Below are positions 34,601-43,811 of a stretch of 64,000 bases of DNA, piece after piece (position 1 is the first letter of the stretch; each line of letters begins with the position of its first letter). The DNA is from Paludisphaera mucosa (GTDB taxonomy: Bacteria; Planctomycetota; Planctomycetia; Isosphaerales; Isosphaeraceae), in the NCBI RefSeq assembly GCF_029589435.1, contig NZ_JARRAG010000002.1, positions 3,596,001-3,660,000 on the forward strand, in the 5' to 3' direction. The notes below the pieces were generated by a model that saw only the letters and a list, made by a program, of their open reading frames with translations, ran no database searches and was not told the DNA's origin. A program made the position numbers and the translations under genes.

Positions 34601-35844
34601 GCGTAGGCGGCCCCCCCCGCGATCACGCCGCCGTCGTCGCTGATGGAGAGCCAGCCGCCGAAGCCGTTGGAATCCTCGATGGTCACCGTCTGGGTCAGAT
34701 TCCATTCCGACCCGGATCGGGCGTAGACGTAGAGCGAGACGGGGCCGTGCTGCCACTCGCCCGGCTTCGCGGTGACGGCCAGCGTCGACCCGTCGCCGCT
34801 GAGGGCCACCCCCACGCCGAAGCGATCGGTGGCGATCCCGGCGGGGGACGCGAACCGGCCGACCTCGTTCCAGATCCGCTCGGTCCTCGTGTAGAGGTAG
34901 ACCATCCCGGGCACGGCGTCGGGCCCGCCGCCCGGGGCCCCGACCGCCAGGGTCTCGCCGTCCGAGGTCAAGGAGGTCCCCCAACCGTACGCGATGTCGT
35001 CGCCCGCGATCGGGGACGACAGCTTGGCCTGCTGGATGTAGGGGTCGATGGTGAGCGGGTATTGCGCGCCGGCATCGTCGACCCGGATCGACAGCGACTG
35101 GCCCTCGGCCGTGTTCGCGACCGACATGAAGGCCGGCATCGCCCGGCCGGTCGCGTCGTAGGCGATCAGTCCGCCGTAGCTCAGCGACGCGCCGCCGCCG
35201 GGCCGGGCCAGCGTGACGCTCGTCCCCCCGGCGTCGGCCGTCGCCGTCAGGTCTCCTCCCAGCGCCAGGCCCACGGTCAACAGGCCGTCGCCCCCGGAGG
35301 GACGGTGGTCGAGCGTGAAGCCCTGCTGGAGCCCGAGCGGGCCGTTCACGAACCACTGCGAGACGTCCCCGTAGTCGTACTCGACCCGGTTCGCCGTCGC
35401 GGTCGTCGCCGCCGCCCCCAGCGGATGGAGCGTCCCGCCGTAGCCGATCCCCTGCACCGCCAGCGACCAGGCGTCGGCGCCGGCCGCGAGGTACAGGCCG
35501 GAGGCGTCGAGCGTCGCCGTGTATCCGTTGGTCGCGTTGTTCGCCACGAAGCCGGAGGCGACGGCGGTCGTCGCATAGGACGAGTCCTCACGGCCCATCG
35601 CCTCCGACGCCGCGTATTGCGCCTCGATCGGCAGGGTCGCCGAGATACGCGAGGCGTTCGAGACCAGCGCCGGGGCGAGGGCGGAAGCCCCGACCCCCGA
35701 CGCCGGCGCCAGGCGGCCTTCCAGCAGCTCGGGGCGGGGCCGGATCGCTCGCCGACGCCTCGCCGGCCGCTTGCCGGCGCGAACGTCATCCAATACCGAG
35801 GCGACGGCCGAGGCGTCGCCCCTCACGGCACCGAAGTGGAACAT
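31627..35844 (-). CDS. Giant FG-GAP/Ig-like surface protein, paralogue of the gene at 23212
   Basis: This encodes 1405 residues. The basic N-terminus carries 'PELLEGRLAPASG', equivalent to the 'LLEDRVAPAS' of the paralogue. The next about 230 residues match it closely, including 'RVEYDYGDVSQWFVNGPLG'. FG-GAP-like repeats of the type 'TDRFGVGVALSGDGSTLAV' and 'GNFGDWVALSPDGATAV' follow. The C-terminal half contains many Ig-like/Big_3-type domains ('GVYTVTAAFLETYS', 'GDYLITAVYLGSDGF'), ending in a basic tail. Unlike the paralogue it shows no near-identical internal duplication. It is likely a surface or matrix protein; partner unknown. Confidence 0.82.
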   Translation of the reverse strand: MFHFGAVRGDASAVASVLDDVRAGKRPARRRRAIRPRPELLEGRLAPASGVGASALAPALVSNASRISATLPIEAQYAASEAMGREDSSYATTAVASGFVANNATNGYTATLDASGLYLAAGADAWSLAVQGIGYGGTLHPLGAAATTATANRVEYDYGDVSQWFVNGPLGLQQGFTLDHRPSGGDGLLTVGLALGGDLTATADAGGTSVTLARPGGGASLSYGGLIAYDATGRAMPAFMSVANTAEGQSLSIRVDDAGAQYPLTIDPYIQQAKLSSPIAGDDIAYGWGTSLTSDGETLAVGAPGGGPDAVPGMVYLYTRTERIWNEVGRFASPAGIATDRFGVGVALSGDGSTLAVTAKPGEWQHGPVSLYVYARSGSEWNLTQTVTIEDSNGFGGWLSISDDGGVIAGGAAYADSATGAAYVFTRANGVYTQEPPIVAPDGAPGAWFGEPAALSGDGLTLVVGSGRASTLEVGSGAIYVYQKSDAGWTLAATLGARLGTMIGTKVAVNGDGTVLLAQGLESEEDAGVYRAGFIYTKSGSTWTRTAELVDPDPFSSGNFGDWVALSPDGATAVVSATTRVVDGVTVAGAAYVFTKSGSTWALTQTLTDPDGERYDTFGLGVAIRGRTIAVPSPRAAVGAHEGQGVVFLYDDPQGLAVTLDPVDQTGHPRTNVTFTAAATGAPDYATQWQVSTDGGATWADVPQATSPAFSFVPTLADSGKQFRAVFTLDGATVVTHAATLTVIKATPVVVIEPVQTPAPFYEDLTFIVRVVSDGATDVPANGGVVEFSMGLFRFTATVRDGVATFVVPAGSRPGIYYPQATYDGTADPVFGSAYGWTTQVVHKAYVTVEPAVSDDRPAIGDPVTISAVIAQIHPGLDGLTGPNGIALFFGLDDVIGAARAVRPDSPPALPSTVTYTTRFTSGGGHSVVVHYLGDDWNEAADSNPISIVVDPAPTNLSVTLDPYPIVYYGQPIFFTVVATSPTGGIPQGVLDMTLRGDDGSTYFYEFAIDAAGRSEGYFQNYFTPGGYTATFVYSDPRFERFESATAAVGFGIWKGPTTLELRSSRPVSSAGDEVEFIATVRNTNYPYPVDDGLVDFYIGGVLVATVPVEPDGFSQARLATTALVPGVYDVAAVYRESTGLQGSVSEHVVQVVQPGSVPPHASTSTTLISSPGPSTAGEPVSFVAIVWSGFSIPTSGVVAFSIGGVVVAYEPVGGDGRATLTTTDLVPGVYTVTAAFLETYSHLGSESSPLVQVVEPAVPVASATTTSLATSLNPRSTALPLAWTVTVAGVGGAAGPTSGFVRFYVGLQAVAEAPIDAAGRVVVDASTLVAGDYLITAVYLGSDGFQTSQSDHLGQVVVAASPSAAAARTATASASRAVSAVEPGRPRRAVRFAQRRPPAMRGGR

Positions 35845-36002
35845 CGACGACTCGCATCATGCGGGGAGAGGTCGGGGCCCGGCGACCGCGCAGGCCGACG
35901 TGACGGGGGGCCCTCGACATCCCCATTATGCATGCGTGCTGGCGAAATTCCACGATACCGTTCGGACATGAACGAATTTTCATTAGGCCGAGACCGGGCT
36001 GC

Positions 36003-37328
36003 TCAGGGCTCGATCGGCTCGGACCGGGGCGGGACGAGCTTGTCGAGCAGGACGGCGACGGTCATGTCGCCGAGGACGTTGGACGTGGTCCGGCAGCGGT
36101 CGAGGAACCAGTCGATGGTCAGCAGGATGGGGATCTTGTCGGCGGGGAGCCGGACGGCGGCGAAGATCAGCGGCATGGTGACGAAGCTCCCCGACGGGAT
36201 GCCCCCCGCGCCGATGCTGGCGACCAGCGTGGTCAAGACGACGACGATCTGGTCCGAGAGGCTCAGCGTGTAGCCGAGCGCCTGGGCCATGAACAGGGCG
36301 GCCGTCGCCTGGTAGAGCGCCGTGCCGTCGTTGTTGAAGTTCGTGCCGATGCACGCGCAGAGCTGGCTCGACTGCCGGGTGACGCCCATCCGGCCCAGCG
36401 ACTTGAGCGTGATCGGGATCGTGGCCGCCGTGCTGGCCGTGCTGAACGTGTTGGCCATGACGTCGGCCGCGCCGCCGAGGAACCGCACGGGGGACATCCG
36501 GGCGAAGACCGCCATCTGGAGCAGGTACCACGAGACCTGGCAGGCGAGGCCCAGGACGACCACCAGGATCAGCCAGATCAGCGACGCGAAGACCTGCATC
36601 CCCTCCTTCTGGCCGACCCGCGAGGCCACGATGCCGAGCACCGCCAGCGGCACCAGGGCCACCACCCAGAGCAGGACCTTCATGAGCAGCTCGAACCCGA
36701 TCGAGAGCAGGTCGATGACCGTCTGGAACGACTCCTTGCCGGCCAGGCGGTGGGCGTCGCGGATCTTCACCAGGCCGATCCCCAGGGCGAGCGTCAGGAC
36801 GACGAGCTGGGCGATGTTGTTGGTGGCGAACGCCTCGCCGATGCTGCGGGGGATCAGCTCGGTGATCAGCTCCGTGACGGTCTTCTTGGCGACCGTCTGG
36901 GTCGCGCCGGGATCGCCGAGCGCGGCCCCCAGGCCGGGCTTGATGAGGTTCGACAGGCCCAGGCCGATCAGCATGGCGACCAGGGTGTTGATCAGGTAGA
37001 GGAACATCATCATCCCCCCCTGTTTGCCGCGGATGTCGTTGCTGACGATCGCGTGCAGGATCGCCAGCACGACCAGCGGCGCGGCGAGCGCCGTGAGCGC
37101 TCGCATGATCAGGTTGGGGACGATCTCCAGCGCCTTGGCCCCCTCGCCCCAGCCCAGGCCGATCGGGATGGCGAGCGCGACGGCGAGGATCACCCAGACG
37201 TACAGCGGCAGCCCGCCCGGCCGGCTCTCGGGCTCGTCCTCAACCGCGGGGGCGCCGAGCGTCGGATCCAGCTCCGGAGCCGGGTAAGTCGTGGGCGTGG
37301 CGTCGTGGTCGTTCTCGCTGGGCGGCAT
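36003..37328 (-). CDS. Dicarboxylate/amino acid:cation symporter (DAACS family)
   Basis: This encodes 441 residues with a polar N-terminal extension of about 42 residues, then the membrane core. Family hallmarks are 'VPNLIMRALTALAAPLVVLAI', 'NTFSTASTAATIPITLKSLG' (the Ser/Thr-rich re-entrant loop), 'NFNNDGTALYQATAALFMAQ' and 'IPSGSFVTMPLIFAAVRLP'. These match glutamate/aspartate and C4-dicarboxylate symporters (GltP/DctA-like). It imports an acidic amino acid or dicarboxylate with Na+ or H+. The exact substrate cannot be read. It stands alone between the giant surface protein and the M16 protease genes, all on the minus strand. Confidence 0.9.
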   Translation of the reverse strand: MPPSENDHDATPTTYPAPELDPTLGAPAVEDEPESRPGGLPLYVWVILAVALAIPIGLGWGEGAKALEIVPNLIMRALTALAAPLVVLAILHAIVSNDIRGKQGGMMMFLYLINTLVAMLIGLGLSNLIKPGLGAALGDPGATQTVAKKTVTELITELIPRSIGEAFATNNIAQLVVLTLALGIGLVKIRDAHRLAGKESFQTVIDLLSIGFELLMKVLLWVVALVPLAVLGIVASRVGQKEGMQVFASLIWLILVVVLGLACQVSWYLLQMAVFARMSPVRFLGGAADVMANTFSTASTAATIPITLKSLGRMGVTRQSSQLCACIGTNFNNDGTALYQATAALFMAQALGYTLSLSDQIVVVLTTLVASIGAGGIPSGSFVTMPLIFAAVRLPADKIPILLTIDWFLDRCRTTSNVLGDMTVAVLLDKLVPPRSEPIEP

Positions 37329-37442
37329 CGCGGTCTCCGGGAGTCGTTCGCAGGTCGGCGCGGGGCGGATCGGGTCCCAAGGAGAGGACGTGAGATTATG
37401 CCCGCGCGCAACGCCGGTCGCGAGGGCGCGACGGCCCCCGCG

Positions 37443-40262
37443 TCACTTCCCGCCCGGCGCCGCCGCGGGCTTGCCGTCCTCGTCCACGAAGCGGACGGCG
37501 GCCCCGTCGGGGAGCTTGCGCAGCTCGGGCTCGATCGCGGCGCGGTCGCCGACGATCAGGGTGGTCATCGCCTCGGGCTTGAGGTGGACGCCGGCGAGCT
37601 TGCGGATCGCGTCGGGCGCGACGGCCTCGATGCGGCGGATGTAGGTCGCGAGGTAATCGTCCGGCAGGTCGTAGGCGGCGATCGCCGAGAGCTGGTCGGC
37701 GACGTCGAACGTGGTCTCGAATCGCGAGGGGAAGCCGTAGACGGTGCGGCGGCGGGCGAAGTCGATCTCGGCGTCGGTCAGGGGCCTGGGGCCTTGCAGG
37801 TCGGCCAGCTCGCGGCGGACCTCGACGAGCGACTCGCGGGTGACGGCCGTCTGGACCGACCCCCGGATCTCGAACCAGCCGGGGGCGCGGAGCGAGCGGA
37901 ACTCGGAGCTGACGCCGTAGCTGTAGCCCTTGTCCTCGCGCAGGTTCATGTTCAGCCGGCTGGAGAACTGGCCGCCGACGATCGCGTTCAGGAGCCCGAG
38001 CGCCGGCACCTCCGGCGACTTCCGCTCGACGCCCAGCCGGCCGACCGCCAGCACCGACTGCGCCGCGCCCGCCTTGTCGACCGCGTACGCGCCGGCCGCC
38101 GCGGCGTCCGTGGGCGGCTGCGGGACGACCTTGGGCGGGGCGGGCCGCGGCTTCCAGGCCCCGAATCGGGCCTCGAGCGCCTTCGTGACGGCGTCGGGCT
38201 CGACGTCGCCGACGACGATCAGGGTCGCGGCCGTGGGTGTGAAATGGGCCTCGTGGAACGCCGCCAGGTCCTCGCGGGCGACCGACTCGACCGTCGCCCT
38301 GGTGCCGAGCTGGGGGCGGCCGTACGGGTGTTTGGGGCCGAAGACCAGGCTGCGGAAGACGTCCCCGGCCACCTCGTCGGCCGAATCCCGGCGCGATTCA
38401 AGGTCGGCGAGGCGGACCTGCTTGCGGCGGTCGACCTCGTCCTGGGGGAACGTCGAGTTGAGCACGGCGTCGGCGTAGACGTCGAGCGCGCGGTCCAGGT
38501 GGCGGAGGAGCGTCGTGACGCTCGCCCCGCTCCACTCCAGGGCGCAGGTGAGACCCAGGCTCGCGCCGATCTCGGAGAGTTCGCCGGCGATCTGCAGCGA
38601 GGTGCGGGTCTTCGTGCCGCCGTCGAGCAGGCCGACGGCGAGCGAGCCCAGCCCTTCCTTGCCCTCGGGGGTGGAGGTCTCGCCGGCGGCGACCACCAGC
38701 CGGAAGCTGACGATCGGCAGCTCGCGACGGGAGACGATCCAGACCGGCAGGCCGTTGGAGAGCGTCCGCCGCTCGAAGGCCGGGGGCGTGAACGCGGGGG
38801 GCGGGCCGACGGTCGGCATGACGATCGAGTCGGCCGTCTCGCGGGCCTGCTGCGTGGGCTCGAACGGCGAAGGCGCGGGCCGCTCGATCAAGGCCTCCGC
38901 GGGACGCTCGGGCGGCGGCCCGGGGATCACGTCGAGCCGGATGAAGGCGTCGGTCAGGTACTGGTTCGCCACCCGCTTCACGTCCTCGGGCGTGACGGCG
39001 AAGAGCCGATCCAGCTCGCCGCGGTAGCCCAGCGGGTCGCCCGAGACGGCCTCATACAGGCAGAAGGTCTCGGCCTTGGTGAGCACGGATTGCAGGCCCA
39101 GGATCAGCCCGCTCTCGCGGCCGTTGCGGCTCTTGACGACCTCGTCGGGCGTCGGCCCCTCGCGCTTGAGACGGTCGATCTCCTCGCGGGCGATCTTGAC
39201 GATCGCGTCCAGGTCGCCGTCCGGCGGGGCCAGCAGGTCGACCTCGAAGGTTCCTGAGAGGTTGAGCGTGGGGTGCTGGGCGCTCACCTCGGCGGCGAGC
39301 CGGCGGTCGTGCATCAGGGCCCGATAGAGGCGGTTCTCCTTGTCGAGCCCCCCCAGGACCGAGGCCAGCACGTCGAGCGCCGGCTCGTCCGGGTGCATGC
39401 TCGGCACCGTCGGCCAGACGAGCTGGGCGCGGGGCAGCGAGACCCGGTCGGTCTGGGTGATGTGCTTCGGGCCGTCGAGTTTCGGGACCCACGGCTTGGG
39501 ATGCTCGACGGCCGGCCCCTTGGGGATCGGGCCGAACGCCTTCTCGACCCACGCCTTGACCTGCGCCCGGTCGATGTCGCCCGCGACGCAGAGGATGGCG
39601 TCGTCCGGGGCGTAATACGTCCGGAAGAAGGCCGAGACGTCGTCGAGGCTCGCCGCCGACAGGTCGGCCATCGAGCCGATGACCTCGTGGCGGTAGGGGT
39701 GCCCTTCGGGGTAGATCGCCCGCCGCATGACCTCTTCGGCCATGCCGTAGGGGACGTTCTCGACGGCCTCCCGGCGCTCGTTCTTGACCACGTCGCGCTG
39801 GTTGTCGAGCTTGGCCGGGGTCATGGCCGGCACGAGGAACCCCATGCGGTCGGCCTCGAGCCAGAGGGCCAGTTCGGTCGCGTTGCTCGGAACCGACTCG
39901 AAGTAGACCGTCCGGTCCTCGGTGGTGTTGCCGTTGATGTCGGCCCCGAGCTTCTCCAGCGGCTCGAAGTAGTCGCGGTCGTGATGCTTCGAGCCCTGGA
40001 ACATCATGTGCTCGAACAGGTGCGCGAACCCGGTGCGCCCCGCCTTCTCGTCCTTCGAGCCGACCTTGTACCACAGGTGGACCGCCGCGACGGGCGTCTT
40101 GTGGTCCTCGTGCAGCAGGACCGTCAGGCCGTTGGGGAGCGTGTACTTCTCGACCGCGAGCGCGGGGACTTCATGCGCCCGGACGGCGGGCTGCTGCGAG
40201 AGGGCTTCGGGGAGAGACAGGCTCAGGAGCAGGACGAACGAGGCGACGGCGACGAGTTTCAT
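37443..40262 (-). CDS. Secreted M16 family zinc metalloprotease (two-domain)
   Basis: This encodes 939 residues from the ATG at 40262, which starts a signal peptide (residues 1-23). The N-terminal M16 domain has the inverted zinc motif HxxEH in 'FAHLFEHMMFQ' (His81, Glu84, His85), and the third ligand Glu is expected in 'NERREAVENVPYG'. A second M16 domain ('PVWIVSRRELPIVSFRLVV') lacks HxxEH and is the usual non-catalytic half. This is the PqqL/pitrilysin-like fused arrangement in one chain. It would act in the periplasm or outer layer to degrade small peptides. A longer start at 40325 is possible but would precede the signal. Confidence 0.9.
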   Translation of the reverse strand: MKLVAVASFVLLLSLSLPEALSQQPAVRAHEVPALAVEKYTLPNGLTVLLHEDHKTPVAAVHLWYKVGSKDEKAGRTGFAHLFEHMMFQGSKHHDRDYFEPLEKLGADINGNTTEDRTVYFESVPSNATELALWLEADRMGFLVPAMTPAKLDNQRDVVKNERREAVENVPYGMAEEVMRRAIYPEGHPYRHEVIGSMADLSAASLDDVSAFFRTYYAPDDAILCVAGDIDRAQVKAWVEKAFGPIPKGPAVEHPKPWVPKLDGPKHITQTDRVSLPRAQLVWPTVPSMHPDEPALDVLASVLGGLDKENRLYRALMHDRRLAAEVSAQHPTLNLSGTFEVDLLAPPDGDLDAIVKIAREEIDRLKREGPTPDEVVKSRNGRESGLILGLQSVLTKAETFCLYEAVSGDPLGYRGELDRLFAVTPEDVKRVANQYLTDAFIRLDVIPGPPPERPAEALIERPAPSPFEPTQQARETADSIVMPTVGPPPAFTPPAFERRTLSNGLPVWIVSRRELPIVSFRLVVAAGETSTPEGKEGLGSLAVGLLDGGTKTRTSLQIAGELSEIGASLGLTCALEWSGASVTTLLRHLDRALDVYADAVLNSTFPQDEVDRRKQVRLADLESRRDSADEVAGDVFRSLVFGPKHPYGRPQLGTRATVESVAREDLAAFHEAHFTPTAATLIVVGDVEPDAVTKALEARFGAWKPRPAPPKVVPQPPTDAAAAGAYAVDKAGAAQSVLAVGRLGVERKSPEVPALGLLNAIVGGQFSSRLNMNLREDKGYSYGVSSEFRSLRAPGWFEIRGSVQTAVTRESLVEVRRELADLQGPRPLTDAEIDFARRRTVYGFPSRFETTFDVADQLSAIAAYDLPDDYLATYIRRIEAVAPDAIRKLAGVHLKPEAMTTLIVGDRAAIEPELRKLPDGAAVRFVDEDGKPAAAPGGK

Positions 40263-40325
40263 GCGGGCGATCTTTCGGTAAGGTTCACGTTCCAAATCGG
40301 GTCGACTCCGAGTCCCGATCGCCAT

Positions 40326-40727
40326 TCAATCGAGCGGGTCGTCGCGAACGTCCGGCTTCCAATCGATCCTTGCACCGCATTTCGAGCAGCATCTCGCCTC
40401 AGAGAACCCGTTGTGCTGATAGACCGTCGCCCCGCAGCCATCGCAGAACTTCGTGTGCTTGTTGTCGAGCCAGGAGATCAAGCAAACGGCCGGCACGAAC
40501 CAAATCAGGTCGGAGAGCACCCCGAGTCCATGAGGCGACAGGATGGTCATCGCCAACGAGAAGAAGTAGACGAGGAGGCCCGCCTGGAGGACGCTCGACC
40601 GAAACCACCTTCGCTTGAATGCCGAATCACCGCCGCGATAAAGGAGCAAAAACGAGGCGAGGACCAGGACGATCCAGACCGCCGTCAGGCAGGCGAGGAC
40701 CAGGAACGAGGAGTCGGGATTCGGCAT
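40326..40727 (-). CDS. Small membrane protein with C-terminal zinc ribbon
   Basis: This encodes 133 residues. Three hydrophobic segments (about residues 8-30, 46-64 and 68-86) are followed by a Cys-rich C-terminus, 'FCDGCGATVYQH' and 'CCSKCGARIDW', which forms a zinc ribbon of CxxC/CxxC type. Unlike the genes around it, it uses noticeably more A/T-rich codons, which could reflect recent arrival or weak selection. Family and function are not recognised. It lies 63 bp before the M16 gene on the same strand. Confidence 0.6.
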   Translation of the reverse strand: MPNPDSSFLVLACLTAVWIVLVLASFLLLYRGGDSAFKRRWFRSSVLQAGLLVYFFSLAMTILSPHGLGVLSDLIWFVPAVCLISWLDNKHTKFCDGCGATVYQHNGFSEARCCSKCGARIDWKPDVRDDPLD

Positions 40728-40856
40728 CGTGGCATCCTGACGGCGACGGGATGGGTCGATCCGACGGCCGAGGACGTCTTTTCGGGTTCCCGTCGGCGGC
40801 CGCCTTCTGCACCAAGGAGCGGCGCCGAAGGCGGGGCCAGGGGGCGACGCCCGGCC

Positions 40857-41180
40857 TCAATCCTGGGGCCGGGTGCCGGCCGGGACGCCCGTGACGGAGG
40901 AGCGCTGGAGGACGGCGACCCAGACGTCGTCCTCGACGCGGATCTGACAGGAGAGGCGGATGTTGGGGGCGAGGTCGGCCTCGCGCGCCAGCCGCTCGGT
41001 CTCGGCGGCTTCGGGCGGGGGGACCTCGCCGGCGAGGACCTCGACGCGGCAGGTGGTGCAGCGGGCGTTGCCGCCGCACTTGTGCATGATGTCGATGCCC
41101 GCGTCCTCGATCGCCAGCACGAGCTTCTTGCCCGCCTCGACCTCGAACGCCTTCTCGCCGTCGACCGTCACCGTGGGCAT
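40857..41180 (-). CDS. 2Fe-2S ferredoxin (plant/adrenodoxin-like)
   Basis: This encodes 107 residues from the ATG at 41180. The cluster ligands are in 'KCGGNARCTTC' (Cys-x5-Cys-x2-Cys) with the fourth Cys in 'IRLSCQ'. The fold start 'PTVTVDGEKAFEVEAGKKLV' is typical of [2Fe-2S] ferredoxins. It likely carries electrons in the cytoplasm. The open frame runs upstream to 41867, antisense to nuoL, and is ignored. The neighbour at 41469 (nuoL) is divergent, with 288 bp between starts, so a shared promoter region with respiratory genes is possible. Confidence 0.88.
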   Translation of the reverse strand: MPTVTVDGEKAFEVEAGKKLVLAIEDAGIDIMHKCGGNARCTTCRVEVLAGEVPPPEAAETERLAREADLAPNIRLSCQIRVEDDVWVAVLQRSSVTGVPAGTRPQD

Positions 41181-41468
41181 GATTCGGGGCTCCCGGATGC
41201 TGTTCGGATGCTCGCGCTTCGCCAGGGCCCCGATCATGCCACACCGCCGTCGGGGCGGACAAGGGAGACGAGCCGGGGCGCGGCGGGGTCTTGCGTCGAG
41301 GGTCTTGCTGTGCCATAGTCCAGACTCACGCCTCGCCCCGCCGGCGCGTCCTCGCGCGGGCCCTTTGTACAGGTACGGCGGGGCCGACCGAACGGTCGCA
41401 AAGATGGGATCGTCCGACGCCGCGAGTCGGGCCTGCATCGCCGCGAACGCAACGAAGGACGCCCGAAC

Positions 41469-43757
41469 ATGCCCTGGCAGGTGGGTCTCTACACCGCCGC
41501 CGTCTTGATCCCCCTGGCGGCCTTCCTCGTCGAGATCCTCTTCATCCGACGACTCCGACGGCTCAACGCCCGCATCGCCACCGCCGCGATCGCCGCCTCG
41601 TGCGTCTTGAGCGCCGTCGGCTTCCTCGATTACTTCCTCGTCGAAAACCGCGCCGCGCTCGCCGAGCCGGCCCATCACGAAGCTTCCGAGCACGCCGCCA
41701 CGGCCGAGGCCCACCCCGGCCCGCTCGTCTGGAAGGGGAGCCTCGACTGGGTCGTCCTCGACGCGCCCCAGTCCGGCCGCCGGCTGTCGCTGCCGCTGGG
41801 CGTGTACATCGACGGCCTCGCGGCGATCATGTTCCTGATGGTCACGTTCGTCGCGACGCTGATCCACCTGTATTCAATGGGCTACATGGCCGAGGATCCG
41901 CGTTACCCGCGGTTCTTCGCGTATTTGTCGCTCTTCTGCTTCTCGATGCTGGGGCTGGTCGCGGCGTCGAACCTGTTCATGATCTTCCTCTTCTGGGAGC
42001 TGGTCGGGATCTGCTCGTACCTGCTCATCGGCTTCTGGTACGAGGAGAAGGCCAACGCCGACGCCGCCAACAAGGCGTTCGTCGTCAACCGCGTCGGCGA
42101 CGTCGGCATGCTGATCGGCCTGGGGATCCTTTGGTCGGCGCTCGGGACGTTCGACTTCCAGGCGGTGAGCCAGGGCCTCCGCGACGCCTCGGGCCACCTC
42201 CAAATCATGCAGCCGGCCGCATTCGACGATCTCGTCCCGTTCCGGACGCCGTACCGGCAGCCCGTGGACCTGCCGGCGCCCGGAATCTCGTACGGTTTGC
42301 TGACGCTCGCCGGCCTGGGGATCTTCGCCGGCTGCGCGGGCAAGAGCGCCCAGTTCCCGCTGCACGTCTGGCTGCCCGACGCGATGGCCGGGCCGACGCC
42401 CGTCTCGGCGCTGATCCACGCGGCGACGATGGTGGCGGCCGGCGTGTACCTCGTCGCGCGGTTCTTCCCGGTCTTCACGCCCGAGGTCCTGCTCTACATC
42501 GCCTACACCGGCGGGATCACGCTGTTCCTCGCGGCGACCGTGGCGATGGTGCAGACCGACTACAAGAAGGTTCTCGCCTACTCGACCGTCAGCCAGCTCG
42601 GCTTCATGATGCTCGCCCTGGGCGTCGGCGGCTGGGCGGCGGGCGTGTTCCACCTGCTGACGCACGCCTTCTTCAAGGCCCTGCTCTTCCTGGGCGCCGG
42701 CAGCGTCTACCACAGCGTCCACACGTACGAGATGGCCGGGCTCGGCGGCCTTCGGAAGAAGATGCCGACCACGGCCGCGACGATGCTCGTGGGCACGCTG
42801 GCGATCTCGGGCGTGCCCTTCTTCAGCGGGTTCTACTCGAAAGACGCCATCCTCGCCGCCGCGCTGGCGAGGGTCTGGCAAAGTCCGCAGCACGCCCTGC
42901 TGTTCGTCCTGCCGGCCCTGGGCGCGGTGATGACGACGTTCTACATGTTCCGCATGTGGTTCCTGGTCTTCGCCGGCGAGTCCCGCGGCTTCCCCGACCC
43001 CTCCACGGCCCGCGTCGTCCACGCCCGCGACGAGGAGAACGTACTGGCCGTCGAGGACGCCGAGCACGGCGTCGGAGCCCCGCAGCACGCGCTCGACCCG
43101 GCGGCCCACGCGCACGAGAGCCCGCCGATCATGACCCGGCCGCTGGTCGCCCTGGCGGTGCTCAGCGTCTTCGCCGGCTGGACGGTCTGGCTCGGCCTGC
43201 CGATCGGCACGCCGCTGCTGGAACGGATGGTCGCCCACGGCGAGCCCGCCGGCGTGATCGACGCCCACTGGGCCCACGGCTACGCGCTGGGGGCCTCGCT
43301 CTTGATCGTCGCCTTGGGCTTCCTGCTGGGCGTCCTCTACTACGGTCCCGCCGGCCTGCCGTTCCTCCCGGCCTTGCGGCTGAGCCCGGCCCGGACGGCG
43401 GCGCGGTTCCGGCCGCTCTACGCCCTGTTCAAGAACAAGTGGTTCCTGGACGACCTCTACGCCGTCGCGCTCGTCCGCCCCTGCCTGCGGTTGGCGAAGG
43501 GCTGCGCGGGGCTCGACCGCTACCTGATCGACGGCCTGGTGAACGGCCTGGCGCGGTCCGTCGAGATGTTCAGCCGGCTGGGCGGGCTGTTCGACGCGTT
43601 CGGCGTCGACGGCCTGGTGAACGGCCTCGCGCAGGCGGTCTACGTCGCCGGCGACCACGCGCGGAGGCTCCAGACCGGCCGGATCCGCAATTACCTGATG
43701 TACCTGGCGCTGGGCCTCATCGGCCTGTTCGCCGGCTTCTACGCCTGGGTGGGCTGA
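41469..43757 (+). CDS. nuoL: NADH-quinone oxidoreductase subunit L
   Basis: This encodes 762 residues, with about 16 hydrophobic helices, the usual NuoL layout. Family motifs are present: 'YSMGYMAEDPRYPRFFAYLSL', 'FLFWELVGICSYLLIGFWYE', 'QFPLHVWLPDAMAGPTPVSA' and 'VLAYSTVSQLGFMMLALGVG', with a Lys in a discontinuous helix. NuoL is a proton-pumping antiporter-like subunit of respiratory complex I. A His/Glu-rich loop around residues 515-560 ('AHAHESPPIM') is longer than usual. The nuoM gene follows by 54 bp, but no other nuo gene is visible nearby. Confidence 0.93.
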   Translation: MPWQVGLYTAAVLIPLAAFLVEILFIRRLRRLNARIATAAIAASCVLSAVGFLDYFLVENRAALAEPAHHEASEHAATAEAHPGPLVWKGSLDWVVLDAPQSGRRLSLPLGVYIDGLAAIMFLMVTFVATLIHLYSMGYMAEDPRYPRFFAYLSLFCFSMLGLVAASNLFMIFLFWELVGICSYLLIGFWYEEKANADAANKAFVVNRVGDVGMLIGLGILWSALGTFDFQAVSQGLRDASGHLQIMQPAAFDDLVPFRTPYRQPVDLPAPGISYGLLTLAGLGIFAGCAGKSAQFPLHVWLPDAMAGPTPVSALIHAATMVAAGVYLVARFFPVFTPEVLLYIAYTGGITLFLAATVAMVQTDYKKVLAYSTVSQLGFMMLALGVGGWAAGVFHLLTHAFFKALLFLGAGSVYHSVHTYEMAGLGGLRKKMPTTAATMLVGTLAISGVPFFSGFYSKDAILAAALARVWQSPQHALLFVLPALGAVMTTFYMFRMWFLVFAGESRGFPDPSTARVVHARDEENVLAVEDAEHGVGAPQHALDPAAHAHESPPIMTRPLVALAVLSVFAGWTVWLGLPIGTPLLERMVAHGEPAGVIDAHWAHGYALGASLLIVALGFLLGVLYYGPAGLPFLPALRLSPARTAARFRPLYALFKNKWFLDDLYAVALVRPCLRLAKGCAGLDRYLIDGLVNGLARSVEMFSRLGGLFDAFGVDGLVNGLAQAVYVAGDHARRLQTGRIRNYLMYLALGLIGLFAGFYAWVG

Positions 43758-43811
43758 CCCCGCCCGGCCGCGACCCGCAGCCACGAATCCCCCTTGTCCG
43801 GTGCTCCGCAC

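Noticed and set aside
31786-39257. Very long plus-strand reading frames (1495 and 1109 residues)
   Set aside because: They are rich in Arg, Gly and Asp, have no domains, and lie opposite the giant FG-GAP, symporter and protease genes.
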